NCBI GenBank assembly: GCA_900660155.1
Contig: CABFPE010000602.1
Coordinates: 352,189 to 416,188 of the forward strand
Source of the DNA: Hofstenia miamia
Lineage: Eukaryota > Xenacoelomorpha > Acoela > Hofsteniidae
Direction: 5' to 3'
DNA: 64,000 nucleotides
The translations under genes and the position numbers were made by a program. Shown piece after piece: positions 13,154-25,323 of the stretch. Position 1 is the stretch's first letter. Every line of letters begins with the position of its first letter. The notes under the pieces are model-generated. The model searched no databases. It was given only the letters and a program-made list of their open reading frames with translations, and was not told the DNA's origin.

Positions 13154-13252
13154 ACACCACAGAGCTTGCTACCCACAGTTAATCAGTCTGATGTAGACAA
13201 AAAATGCATTGTCATTGATTTGGATGAAACACTTGTTCACAGTTCATTTAAG
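13154..13252 (+). CDS. CTDSP-like phosphatase, exon with DLDETL catalytic motif
   Basis: Thirty-three codons between TTTTAG and AAG|GTATTC, phase 0 at both ends. The exon reads [17 protein letters not shown] and then [21 protein letters not shown] is the DxDxT signature of the FCP/SCP (HAD-superfamily) phosphatases: the first Asp forms the phospho-enzyme and the second acts as acid/base. SCPs remove phosphate from Ser5 of the RNA polymerase II CTD and from other nuclear and signalling proteins (family knowledge). In human SCPs the next residues are PxxNADFIVPVEIDG; they are not found downstream (see findings). Confidence 0.93.
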
Positions 13253-15000
13253 GTATTCAAATTTTCTCCCTTACAGCAGGTTATTTTATCTAGAACACAT
13301 TTGTGATTTTTATTCTGTTGGTGTCTAAATGTGTAGTTTAGTAATAGTTATATAGATTTACTTCATTGTATCATTTGATTGTAATATTTCTTACTTGTAT
13401 ACCATGTATACAAGAATAGAGCAACCACTTTCTAGACCTAAAAATCCAATTTCTAGACCTGAAAACTAGACCTAAAAAGCAGATTTTCCTTAAATTTTTA
13501 TTGATCGAGATTGTTATTTGCATAACAAAGCATATAATTTTCAATGTTTTCATCTAGAAAATTTCTATCACCAGACAGCAATTTTTTTGTTTGCTGAAGG
13601 GTGGTTCCACATTGCACTTGATGGCTGGCACCTTCTAAGTAGTTGATAATCTGCAAGGGGAAGGTTGCCATCTCTTAGCTGGCGACATCAATGTAATGAA
13701 CGAATAATGAATTAATGAGATATTGTGATTTGCCATACCACTTACTGATTTAATTCACGCCATATCCAGATTCACCTGTGAATTTTGACAAAATATGACA
13801 TAGAACGAATTTTGACGAAATATGACCTATTAGACGTTATAGACTTATATGGTTTCCCTAATTATGAATTCATGATGTATTTGTTTAGAGTTGTTTGATT
13901 CTAATCATAAATCATTTCAACCATCGTTATAATTATATCATAATTCATTGATAAGATTTTTCTATTTTTCAATTATAATCAGATTTATTAAGAGTTCATT
14001 GGCAATGCATCATAAAGTTGTGCATGAGCAATAATATGATTGTTAACAACAATCATAATTTTCAATATACTTTGCTTACTAATTAATACATATAGTTTTC
14101 CCATTATAAAAATTTTTACAAATGCTTAAGACTACAATATAAGACTAAAGCGCGTTTATGTTTTTTCGCCTCTAAATCTGCTTTCAAATTCAATTCTTTA
14201 ATGCGTTCTTGGATTACATTACCACAGCATGGTTCCAAAATCGGTTAATGATTCAAGCTGTTATTTTCTAACGAAATATTCCCAGTTTTGAGGATACATT
14301 AATGGTATTTTCTAAAGAAATGTTCATTCTTTGATTAGTAGAAAATGGATCTACTCTGACTCTTAAATCTGTTAACTCTAGTCTGGAATTTATGAATATT
14401 TCCATGCCCAGGTTTTTTAGACAGGATAAATTGTAATTAAGTAGTTTACAATTTTATTTCTATTATTTACAAGGCGGTTGTCACTTATGTTACCCTCGAC
14501 TGTATAGTAGTAGATATTTGATTCTATTTGATCATGGATGTCAATGGTTTGGTAATATCAAAGTTACGCTATCTATTTTTTATTGACATAATCGTGAATT
14601 ATTCATTATATACTGTGTATTTATTTTCCTGTGTATATTTCTTAATTCGAATAAAATGCTAACATCAATCAATTGTAATTTGTGTCTTAGTACTTCAAAA
14701 TGTAAACCGACACATCAGCCTAAATTAATTATAGTGTTTTGGGAAAATACACAAGCTGGATGGAATCAAGTCCAAGAGAGTGACAAATTTCTTCTAATTA
14801 CTCCAAAACAAAGTATTGTTTCATGGCTGCATTGTACATAATGAATTAACAATGTTTGCTACTGGTATAACTTCATTTCATAAAGCTATTTTATTTAGTT
14901 CTGTTTAATTTATCGCAGTATTTGTTCAAAATGACTATCTCGTTAATCAATAGTATTGGCTAATAAAGAGTAAAAATTCTACTCGAATTATCAATAATAT

Positions 15001-15592
15001 GTGATTATCACTGACAATCTCTGATTATTGAGTACATTTTAATGCTGACATGCTTTCAACATTGCTTTTGTTATTGTATAATTATTGTATGATGATCACT
15101 GGGAATCTCTCTGATTACTGATTACTTGTTAATGCTGACATGCTTTCAACATTGCTTTTGTTAATGTATAATTAATGTATGATGATCACTGGGAATCTCT
15201 CTGATTACTGATTACATGTTAATGCTGACATGCTTTCAACATTGCTTTTGTTACTGTGTAATTAATGTATGATGATCACTGGGAATCTCCCTGATTACTG
15301 ATTACATGTTAATGCTGACTTGCTTTCAAAATTGCTTTTGTTACTGTATAATTAATGTATGGCGATCACTGGGCATCTCTCTGATTACTGATTACATGTT
15401 AATGCTGACAAGCTTTCAACATTGCTTTTGTTACTGTGTAATTAATGTATGATGATCACTGGGAATCTCTCTGATTTCTGATTACATGTTAATGCTGACA
15501 TACTTTCAAATTTGCTTTTGTTACTGTATAATTAATGTATGATGATCACTGGGAATCTCTCTGATTACTGATTACATGTTAATGCTGACAAT
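15001..15592. repeat. 90-bp tandem repeat (satellite), about 6.5 copies
   Basis: The marker GATGATCACTGGGAATCTCT recurs at 15091, 15181, 15271, 15361 (as GGCGATCACTGGGCATCTCT), 15451 and 15541, exactly 90 bp apart. A more diverged first unit begins near 15001 and a partial last unit ends near 15592. Units also share ATGTTAATGCTGACA and CAACATTGCTTTTGTTA. The exact period with only point differences indicates recent expansion without indels. Confidence 0.95.
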
Positions 15593-16580
15593 CAAGAAAG
15601 GTGCCCCAAATGACTCTACAAGATATATTTTACAAGGTGCCCCTGCAGATCCATTTAAATTCTATGCATTGATTATGTATGAACCAGACATATTGTAGAA
15701 TCTTGCCAATACTAACTCCACAGTTCTTTATGAGTTGCTATTCCATTCAGGAATGCACAAGTGTTTAAATCTTGCATGGCTAGCAGTGCAAATTAGAAGG
15801 GTTGTAATGAATGCACATTGAAAAACAAACACCAGGGAGTGTTGCACAGGCTGTAATAAACTGGGCCTTATTGCATTGATTGTCCTTGTTAGTATGATTA
15901 TGTAAATAAAAGGAAATAATGCAACTGTGGTGCTTTAGCTTGTTATTGTTCCTTACATATAATAGCCCTACATATAGAGTAATACATGTTAGCCCTTTGT
16001 ACATGTGAACAATCAATGCAGTCAGCAAGAAAGGTAATTCATAAACCAGTCAACAGTCTACTAAATTACTAGATAGTAAATACAACATACAAAAGAACTG
16101 TACAGTAAACATGTAGAGCACCATATGATTACTCTAGTGCTTGAATGTTTAGCTTTCAATTTAAATATTAAATAGCCTGACAGAAAGTAAAGACATGTAT
16201 CCAATAAAATTCATTCATCAATGATTCTAACAATCATTGTATATTTATAGCACATTTCAGTATGGCACATTTCAGTAAATAATCAAATACTCAGCTAGTA
16301 TCTGTTGATTGAAGCTTGTTTACAATTTTCCCTCACATTTTAAGTTCTGCTTTAATTATGCAACATCAGTGTTAATTAGTGTATGCTGTTTGGTCATCTT
16401 GATGTTTGCCAAATACTACCAAGTTAATTTAAATATCAAACTGCTTCAAACATTTTACAAATTAAATAATCTATCATATCCATGTGTTGTGCAACTTAAT
16501 CAATATTACATTTTAGTCTTAGTTACTTCCCTTCTTTCTCTCACTTTGACCACACATGGCTTCTGATGGATTATGCCACA
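15593..16580 (-). mobile_element. Probable 3' LTR and adjacent unassigned sequence of a gypsy fossil
   Basis: On the minus strand a polypurine run, GGAGGGGGAG, is followed directly by TGTGGCATAATCC at 16580. That is the expected junction of polypurine tract and LTR start. The far LTR end (TG on the plus strand plus a target duplication) could not be placed, so the lower boundary is uncertain. The rest of the stretch has no supported gene. The element is a fossil. Confidence 0.45.
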
Positions 16581-19410
16581 CTCCCCCTCCAGCATAGCTA
16601 ATTAAGGATGACTACTCTCTCTCCATGAACCATCTCTGTTGCCTTCTTTATGATTCCACTTGTTTCTGACATTTCCCAGCTTACATTTTCATATTGCTCC
16701 TCTTTTGTAATTTTCAATACAACATCTTTTTCAGTTGTTAACATCTTTTTATGTTTCAGAAACAATGGGTTCTTTAACGTTTTCAATATTGTACACATAC
16801 TTCTCAGCTTGTTCAACTTTTCATTAAATATGTCATAATGTTTTTGGTATAGGCGTAATCCTTTTATCACTATCATTAGTGTCATTATCACATCAATCCT
16901 GCTTGTGTGAGCCAACTCAGGATGAACTTCAGTGTTAGGGTAAAATAATTCATATGTTGATCTCAGTGATTTCAATATCAATGCTTCATCATAGAAAGCA
17001 CTTATATTTTCTTGTACATCTTCTCTTGTGATTTCTTCTAGTTCATTTTTTCCTAACCTTATCATTGTTATAATTTCCACATGTCTCATCACATCATAAT
17101 ATTGGTATTGTGAACTCCATAACTCTCCCCACTCTATATTGTTTATTCCTGAAAACAGTATGACTGTTTGTGCTGTTCTCTTTTTTGATTTCTTGTCAAA
17201 CCTTGTGTATTTGTTTGTATACCACCTCTCCTTTTCTATATAGATCATACAGTGTGACTTCTCCTTCTATATAGATTCTCTGCTTGTTGTTATTTTTAAG
17301 CAAAATTTCTTTGGATTTCTTATATCTCTTGTCATTCACTGTCTTTTCTGCTTCCTGTTGTGTATTCACATATGTATTTTCTTCATGCCACAATGCTTGA
17401 ACAGCCTTTTTATCTTTTAACCTAAATGTTGGTAGTAGCATTGGTATTGAAATCATTGATGGTGGTGTACATTTTAATATTGTAGTCATTGTTTGTTTCT
17501 CTATTGTCTGGTAGGATCCTTGCATTTGTGCTGTTGTCACCATTCCAAAGTTTGTGGATAGTTATTTTTGGCCTTCTTGATATTCTCCCAAAACATGTTT
17601 GTTAGACCATGTTTCATCAAATTCTGTGCTGTTTCCAGTTTCATTATCATTTTTGAGGTAATACACGCAATATCCACTGCTATCTTATTCTGTGGATGTA
17701 ACATTTCACTAATCTCTTTTTGTGTGGAAGCTTCTGTACATAATATCTTAATTAATGATTTCATTTCATGTTCATATACTTAACTGTATATTCTTTGTAC
17801 TATGTTATTTGTACACTCTCTCTTATTATTTTCTCTCTGTTTTTTGTGAGTTTCTGTATGTCTTTGAGGGTAAACTGTTCATCAAATGTGATATGAACTG
17901 TACTTTTGAAATATGGTCTATTGAATTCTTCCCTCATTATCATCGTATATGTGATTATTGTATTACATGTGGGTCAATTCTTTTTATCTATCATTTTCTT
18001 TTGTGGATGTAGTTTGTCTAATCAATCACTTTGTTTCTGGCAAGAGGTTGTCATATGAGTTATATCCCATTCTTTGATTTGCAATAAAGTACAGATGTAT
18101 GCATTCTTTGCCTATCTTTGTCATTCAACTCTCTCCATCTTCAGATCTAAATGATTGTTGTCACTGTAAGTGAACTAGTTGAAGGTTGTTCTGTAATGTC
18201 CATTTTGGAGTAATTACTAATCAGTTGGATATCTGCATCCTTTAAGAGTATTGTAGCTGCTGCCTCTTTGCCCTTTTGTTGTCATCAAGTACTGCTGGAG
18301 GTTGAAGGGAGTGTGAATATTCTGGTGTTTCCAACCTCATGTCCTTTAATTGATGATAGGTATCTCAATGATAGCCCTCTTTTATCTGCCTGCCCTTTAA
18401 TTTGCATTTGGGTGAGGGTGTCCTTTTTGTTTTTGTCTCCATACTCATACCATTTAATTGGTAATCAGATTGCAAAGATCTTCTTCTTACTCTGCGTCAT
18501 CTATTGGTAGGTGGTTGATTCTCCATCCTCATACACTTTAATTGGTAATCAGATTGTGGAGTTCATCTTTGAATTCTTTGTCTTTTGTTACTAGGTGTTA
18601 AATGCTCCATCATCATGCCCTTTATTTGCCCATTGGATTGTGGAGACCTAGTTTTTCTCGTACTGCTAGTCAATGTTTCCTCCATCCTCACGCCATTTAA
18701 ATGATGATCAGATTGCAGAGTCCTTCTGTGCACTCTTCTGGCTTTCATCAGCAATCTTTGTGTACTGTTGGGTCTCTTCATTTTTCCTAAATTCATTTAC
18801 TAAACTAACATCCCATATTTTGGGGTCATATTTCTTTTTATTTTTTACTGCAATCTGGGGCATTACTCTTCTTTCAACTTCTGGTTCATCATTTTGAGGT
18901 CCATATTCCTCCTGGAATTCTTCTTCATAAACACTATCCAGATCATCCATTTTGGCATATGTACTGTCATCAATCTGTATGATTTTAAATTCCACATTTT
19001 TATCTAGCATAGTTTGCTCTATATCTATTGTTGCTCATTAGCTTTCTTACCTGGTTCACGTCTTGTGTTCTCAGTAAAGTGTATCCCCCTCCTTATGTGG
19101 TTTCCCATATATTTTCTTGTTGAAATTTCTTTCTTGTCTGATCACAGATTTTTTTGTATTAGGACACATTGCTTCATGAATTCCTGTTAATTTGGTCTTT
19201 GATCTTTCTTATATATTTGTTATCTGGTTTATCAGAGTACATGTGATATTGCATCCATATTGGTGTTGCTGCTTCTCTTCCAAACATGGCTTTATATGGA
19301 GTCATCCCTGTTATTGAATGTACTGAGTTGTTATAGAAATATTCTACCATTTCTATGACGTCTCTCCAGTCTCTCCCTCCTATTCTTGATGTTAGTACTC
19401 TTATTAATTT
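16581..19410 (-). mobile_element. Ty3/gypsy-like fossil: integrase end and 3' coding region
   Basis: Minus-strand fossil running into the assembly gap. Next to the gap (about 19410-19200) is the integrase core end, with EMVEYFYNNSVHSITGMTPY followed by KAMFGREA, typical of Ty3/gypsy integrases. An acidic, repetitive C-terminal region follows (about 19010-18560). Further on, three open stretches (17537-17764, 17196-17543, 16598-17248) form a region downstream of integrase of unknown function; some gypsy elements carry an extra third ORF there. A polypurine tract (16581-16590) precedes the presumed LTR. It is broken, with about four or more breaks visible, and the part upstream of integrase lies in the gap. 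Confidence 0.75.
18440..18716. repeat. Degenerate ~75-87-bp tandem repeats
   Basis: The block TTTAATTGGTAATCAGATTG recurs near 18458 and 18537 and, diverged, near 18621 and 18697, each copy followed by an A/G-rich stretch and preceded by CCATCCTCATRC. It lies in the region after integrase of the gypsy fossil and encodes a charged, repetitive stretch. Confidence 0.6.
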
Positions 19411-20410
19411 NNNNNNNNNNNNNNNNNNNNNNNNNNNNNNNNNNNNNNNNNNNNNNNNNNNNNNNNNNNNNNNNNNNNNNNNNNNNNNNNNNNNNNNNNN
19501 NNNNNNNNNNNNNNNNNNNNNNNNNNNNNNNNNNNNNNNNNNNNNNNNNNNNNNNNNNNNNNNNNNNNNNNNNNNNNNNNNNNNNNNNNNNNNNNNNNNN
19601 NNNNNNNNNNNNNNNNNNNNNNNNNNNNNNNNNNNNNNNNNNNNNNNNNNNNNNNNNNNNNNNNNNNNNNNNNNNNNNNNNNNNNNNNNNNNNNNNNNNN
19701 NNNNNNNNNNNNNNNNNNNNNNNNNNNNNNNNNNNNNNNNNNNNNNNNNNNNNNNNNNNNNNNNNNNNNNNNNNNNNNNNNNNNNNNNNNNNNNNNNNNN
19801 NNNNNNNNNNNNNNNNNNNNNNNNNNNNNNNNNNNNNNNNNNNNNNNNNNNNNNNNNNNNNNNNNNNNNNNNNNNNNNNNNNNNNNNNNNNNNNNNNNNN
19901 NNNNNNNNNNNNNNNNNNNNNNNNNNNNNNNNNNNNNNNNNNNNNNNNNNNNNNNNNNNNNNNNNNNNNNNNNNNNNNNNNNNNNNNNNNNNNNNNNNNN
20001 NNNNNNNNNNNNNNNNNNNNNNNNNNNNNNNNNNNNNNNNNNNNNNNNNNNNNNNNNNNNNNNNNNNNNNNNNNNNNNNNNNNNNNNNNNNNNNNNNNNN
20101 NNNNNNNNNNNNNNNNNNNNNNNNNNNNNNNNNNNNNNNNNNNNNNNNNNNNNNNNNNNNNNNNNNNNNNNNNNNNNNNNNNNNNNNNNNNNNNNNNNNN
20201 NNNNNNNNNNNNNNNNNNNNNNNNNNNNNNNNNNNNNNNNNNNNNNNNNNNNNNNNNNNNNNNNNNNNNNNNNNNNNNNNNNNNNNNNNNNNNNNNNNNN
20301 NNNNNNNNNNNNNNNNNNNNNNNNNNNNNNNNNNNNNNNNNNNNNNNNNNNNNNNNNNNNNNNNNNNNNNNNNNNNNNNNNNNNNNNNNNNNNNNNNNNN
20401 NNNNNNNNNN
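19411..20410. other. Assembly gap of exactly 1000 N
   Basis: The round length suggests a placeholder rather than a measured gap. Integrase sequence ends at its left border and a (TA)n run begins at its right border. It lies inside the phosphatase intron and may hide the missing exon(s). Confidence 0.97.
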
Positions 20411-20424
20411 TATATATATATATA

Positions 20425-21913
20425 CAGTAGGCGTCACATTAGTTGGGACATTCTGCACCTAATCTAATTTTTAATTTTTTAGCCTTTTTCTCAAGTATTT
20501 AAAAATAATTTAGTATGTAAATTTTTAGTCCCAGATGGGATATGTAGTAAACAATAGTACTTAGGTTATATATGCTGCTGGATTTGAGAAAAATTTTTCT
20601 CTAGACAGCATCAAATTATTTGAGACAAATGTGTTGCATGTAAAAAACCAATAAAACCACTTTTTATTCAAATTTTAAATTTATAAGGCACTTAATATGT
20701 TGTATTACCACCTTTAGCCTTGACGACTGCATTTATATGATTGGGCATTTATTGCACAAGCTTCATCATTAATGCTGGCAAATTTGATTCATCTAACCAA
20801 TGCAAATAAGTTCTTCAATCAGTTGGGTTTTGTTACTGATTGTAACAGCAACGAAAGTCTTTGATCTGTGGCAAGGGACGCCATCATGCATATAAATGCA
20901 ATTTTTCTATGGACTTAAGCCAATCAACCATTTGTGGAATCGCTCTAGAAGTTAATACTTTACAGTATTGTTCTGAATTCATCACCTCCACAATATATAG
21001 CCTTCCTGGACCAAAGCGACTCGTGATAGCCCATAGCATAATCTTTGTTGGGTGCTTAACATTTGCAGAGGTGTGTTTGGAAGTGTTTTTTTTCCAAACT
21101 CTTCTTTGAGCATCTTTGCACTCAAAAGCGCTTTCATCTGAAAAACAGACTTTTCCCCAATCGTCCTTGGTCCAATTTTGATTAGTCAAAGCAAACTGCA
21201 ATCGCTTAGCCTTCATTACAGCAGTAAGTTTTGGTATTTTCCTATGAATTACTAAGCAGCAATCATATTTGCGCAATCGTTGCTAAGGGAAATTGTTGTC
21301 CCCGCTTCTCTCCATTCATTTTGGAGGTGCTTAGTATCTGAAAATCCTCTTTTATATTTGTCTTGGGTTTTCGCCCACAACGACCCTTTCGCTTTGACAT
21401 CACACACCCCAAATTTTGAAAGCTTAAAATAGTACTTTTACTAACATCAGTCTGTTCAGCAATTTGCCTCACAGTTAAAGTTCCAAGTCGTAGCAACGCC
21501 TCTATTTCACTCCTTTTTGAAGAAATTATATCTGGACCATTCATGATTAGGAGTATAACAAAACGTAGCTGCTAGAATAAGTATAAATCCAATAGTCTAG
21601 AAAATAATTATTTCCTCCAAATATGCTATAATATTAATTTAATGATACAAATATACAACCACAATTTAGCTTTGAAGGTATTAGTTAACAAGAACCTCGA
21701 GTTGTTATTGTTGTACCAAGTAATTTGACGCAACCAAAGACTAGATTTTGTTGCTGGCATTACCATTTTTGAGCAATTTATAGGCATAACAGGGTAAATA
21801 AAACTATTTTTACTTAAGATTATCAAAACCACAGTAAATAAAGCTTCAACTCTTTTTGTAGATTAACAAAATAAGCAAATTCGGCATTGCCCCAAGTAAT
21901 TTGACGCCTAATG
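20425..21913 (-). mobile_element. Tc1-like DNA transposon with IR/DR ends, broken transposase
   Basis: The left end CAGTAGGCGTCACATTAGTT (20425) and right end (reverse complement CATTAGGCGTCAAATTACTT, ending 21913) are flanked by TA. A second copy of the motif lies about 180 bp inside each end (20606-20630 and 21711-21735), giving the IR/DR arrangement known from Tc1-like elements. The minus-strand transposase starts at 21544 with an HTH region (TVRQIAEQTDVSKSTI), then continues in another frame (20884-21276) with WTKDDWGKVCFSDESAFE, the first catalytic Asp block. MHDGVPCHRSK, the second Asp block, lies just downstream in a shifted frame. The SPDLNPIEN segment with the third acid is absent, while the C-terminal MPNHINAVVKAKGGNTTY remains, so an internal deletion removed it. 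The copy is non-functional, with at least three breaks. Confidence 0.93.
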
Positions 21914-22033
21914 TATATGGGTAATGACCCCATATCGAAATAATGTTGAATTTTTTCACTCAGTATTGCAGTTTTTTAGACTGACCATTTATTTATGTGC
22001 AAGGCTTTTTCCTAGCCTTTTGACGCATAGACA

Positions 22034-22058
22034 ATTTGCCCAAGTGGTTTGATGCTAT
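22034..22058. repeat. Isolated Tc1 terminal-repeat-like fragment
   Basis: GCCCAAGTGGTTTGATGC resembles the terminal motif GCCCCAAGTAATTTGACGC of the neighbouring Tc1 element but lies about 120 bp beyond its right end. It may be the remnant of an older related copy. Confidence 0.4.
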
Positions 22059-23427
22059 TTCTATATGTATTTGTTAGAACACTGTCACCCGCAAGCATGT
22101 GTTAATTATAAAATAACGTTAAAACGTTTGCCAAACAGCTTTTGTATGCGCATTTTTTATTTTTTCACGGTTGTGGTATATATTTGTTATCTAGTATTGC
22201 ATTGTTAGAAATTTAAACCTGCTTGATTATAGTTGGCACATTTCCAATTATTATTATAGGGCTATGGGCTAATTACTGTAATATATTGGTTTTTACTAGC
22301 CGAAAGATGTTTGGTTGCACTGCACGGAATTGTTTCAATTTCATAGTCTTATATTCCTAATATAGAATAAATATATTGTACTTCGAACACCAATAAAAGT
22401 CATTGCATTATCTTTCTTTGTAGCCTTTAAGAATATATGAAGCATTTTTCGTGGTGTGAACCATGTGCTGGTAGGGTTGGAATATCTTTTTCAAACAAAT
22501 TGATACTTAACTCTAAATGTCGAAGCACTCATGTTGTTTAAGCTGAAATCGTTTGGGGGCTACAAATGCACCCCGAACAACGAACAACTGTTAATACCCA
22601 TTTGAGAATATAATTTTTACTGTGATCATCTGTATTTCTGTGCCTAATAGAAGTGGTGTTGGTCTTTTAAATCATTCGCAGAGAAAATTTGGCCCGGAAG
22701 AAATCTTACAAAGAAAAATTCAGTACCAATATTATAATTCACACAAAAGATACTTGCCCAGTAGCATAACATTCCGTCAATCAAGTTACTATAAATATTT
22801 AACATCAGTAGCGATTAACATTTCTTCAAAACATAAATTGATTTCCAGTGCAAATCGGAAAGATAAATTTGTTTGTTGATGTCTTACATAAGAGGCGTAG
22901 AAAGGTTAAGTATTTCATTGAGGAGACACCGTAGCATTAATTCATATAATTTGTATGTATGGTGCGGTCATTTTCAATGGTATCAACATTTTGAATAAAT
23001 CATTTGATTAAATGATTTTCATTTTTTAATCAGAAATTGAATTTTCATGTACATGTGCCTATAATGTATACTAGTGGTGGGTGAATTTTTGTAATGGGTG
23101 AGACATTTAGAGTTTTGGGCTTTGACCACGGCTTCAATTTTCAAATCACGGTTTTTAGCGTCCGTAACTTGAACTTTTGTTTTGACTTGCAAACTATGTC
23201 AGAGTTTTTACAATAATGACACTTGTGTGTGCATACAATTATTTTGAAAACAAACTGTTTCCTTCAAATTCAAATTTTTGCGCTGAATCCAAATATCGAA
23301 ATCATTTGTTGTTTATTTGCATATTTTTTATCTACAATTAATTTCACGGTTTTCATTTTTTATAGTTGAAGAGTTACAAAATTTTCTAAGATTAGGTGCG
23401 TTTTTCATTCATGAAGGCCCATATAAC

Positions 23428-24357
23428 CCAAGTAACACGAAATTGTCTTTTGGACGTCCTTAAGTCAAAACACGTCAATATCTATCCTCATAATGCACAC
23501 AAATTCGACATGATTTGCTAATAAATAAAATATTATTCATGATTTGCCCCAAAATTTTTCTATGAAGTTATTTAACTGTGATATCTTTTACAGCATGTGA
23601 TTTTCGTAACCATGCTTTTACAAATTTACACACAATCACACTTCCTACTCATTTTGCTCACTAACACCATCATTATTGTCTTTTATAAAGAAGTCCTTTA
23701 TAATAGAAATTTTGACACTTAAATATCACCTGTGTAAAGTTGCAAAGTTTTTTATATATTTGCTTTTTCATTAATTTTACTTGTATGCATCTATTCACTT
23801 TTTATTATTATTTATATTTTAAATTATTTTTGAAGTCAAAATATATATTTGTATAAATCATTCCAACCTGTGTAAAATATTTATGTTTAAAATTAATGCA
23901 TGTTTATCTTAAAAAATGGAATAATTCATTCAACCATAAATTTTCTTTTCAATATGTGACATTATAAATAAATGCTTAAACTTTGTTTAGAAACGTTAAT
24001 ATTTTTTAGAAAAATAGCAAGGAATAAAAAATTTTTTCAACGTTTCCAAAATTGAAATTAGATGTGTCAAAAGTAAAACTATTAAATCCTTCTTTATAAA
24101 TGATAATTTTTAAGTGAAACTACTAGATGTTTGATTTTGGTCAAATATTCAGAAGTTTAGTAATAACAAACATAAGTTGTAAAAGTTATCAGAATGAGTT
24201 ACGTTACTTCATTTGAAAGGGTTTTGGAAAATCATGAATAATACTTTATTTATTTGCAAATCATGTCGTTTTGAGTGCATTATGCGGTCAGATATTGACG
24301 TCTTTTGGACGGCTACAAATGTTGACTTCGTCCAAAAGACAAGTTCGTGTTACTAGG
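23428..24357. mobile_element. 930-bp foldback element with ~295-bp inverted arms
   Basis: The left arm 23428-23720 and the right arm 24062-24357 are inverted copies. The ends are CCAAGTAACACGAA and, inverted, CCTAGTAACACGAA. Shared inner blocks include TTGTCTTTTGGACG, ACGTCAATATCT, CATAATGCAC, CGACATGATTTG, ATTATTCATGATTT and TTATAAAGAAG. The arms differ by many point changes and small indels, so it is not recent. The roughly 340-bp middle has no coding capacity. The superfamily is not identified and no clear target duplication is seen. Confidence 0.85.
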
Positions 24358-25323
24358 AAAACTAAAGATCAATCTAATATATATATCATAATTTGACAAA
24401 TCAACCTTATATTTGGATGGGTGACAAAAACATGAGATATTTCAACTAACAGTTTTGCCAAATGTAATCAAAAATCTTTTTTATTGAATTGCGGTAACAA
24501 CGGCGTTCTAAACTTCAGATTCGTATTCAAAAGCAAAAATTCGACAAAAACAATAATATTTTGTATTAAAAATACCAAAAAAACTTATTTGCACACTCAG
24601 TGTTGTTAGTTTTATTCAAGGTGATTTTAAGTCCAGATAAATTATGAAAAATGTAAATATTATATACAGTGAAAATTTTATGACCGGGAACGGCTTCAAT
24701 ATTTGCGGCTTTTAGCATCTCGGCCACGGCTGCAAATAAAAATTAGTGACCAGCCAAAAAGTTACAGCAGCAAACCACAAAATGTATTATGTATTCACTA
24801 ATTTGTGAAAAGTTTGAAAATATTGACGTGGATACATTTTTATATCAATACAATTTTCATGCCCTATAATTGAGTTGTATTTTGAAATCACGTTATATTC
24901 AAATTTTGAAATTTCGTACAGAAGTCTTCCTGTACCTACTTACTGAGAATTTATTTCCACAACTGCATACTTATTTATATTCTTTGGGAGATTAATTGAC
25001 AGCTGTCATTCCCTTTGCCTTAGTTAATGACAAGGTATTATTTGCCGAAAGTTTTATCTACTTTTAATCAATTTTTAATATTCCAGTATTCTTTTTATAA
25101 TTTTCTTGAAACTGTCAAACTAGTTCTTAGCTGTAGCTTAAAAAATCAAATTGATTTCCTGGCCCCAATATTCTCAGAACTAAACTTTTTTGATATAAAG
25201 TTCAAAGTGGTTGACCTTGTTAAATATCTAAACTCTTTGACTAGTAATTGGTTTTAAATTCGAGATTACGCTAACGTTTAATTTCACATCCAACATGAAA
25301 GTTCTGTTTAAGATGAAAATTTG

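Noticed and set aside
14656-14841. 61-codon frame in the large intron, tested as the missing SCP exon
   Set aside because: The translation has none of the expected NADFIVPVEIDG or VLKRPHVDEF residues.
19331-20467. Long open frames of 350-375 codons across the gap
   Set aside because: They consist almost entirely of N.
22622-22879. 85-codon frame in the large intron, tested as the missing SCP exon
   Set aside because: No similarity to the expected residues, and no fitting splice sites.
23070-24760. Direct similarity between about 23110-23160 and 24680-24730 (GACC...CGGCTTCAA, TTTTAGC) as LTRs around the foldback element
   Set aside because: The match is short and patchy, no LTR features are present, and it could be chance in AT-rich DNA.
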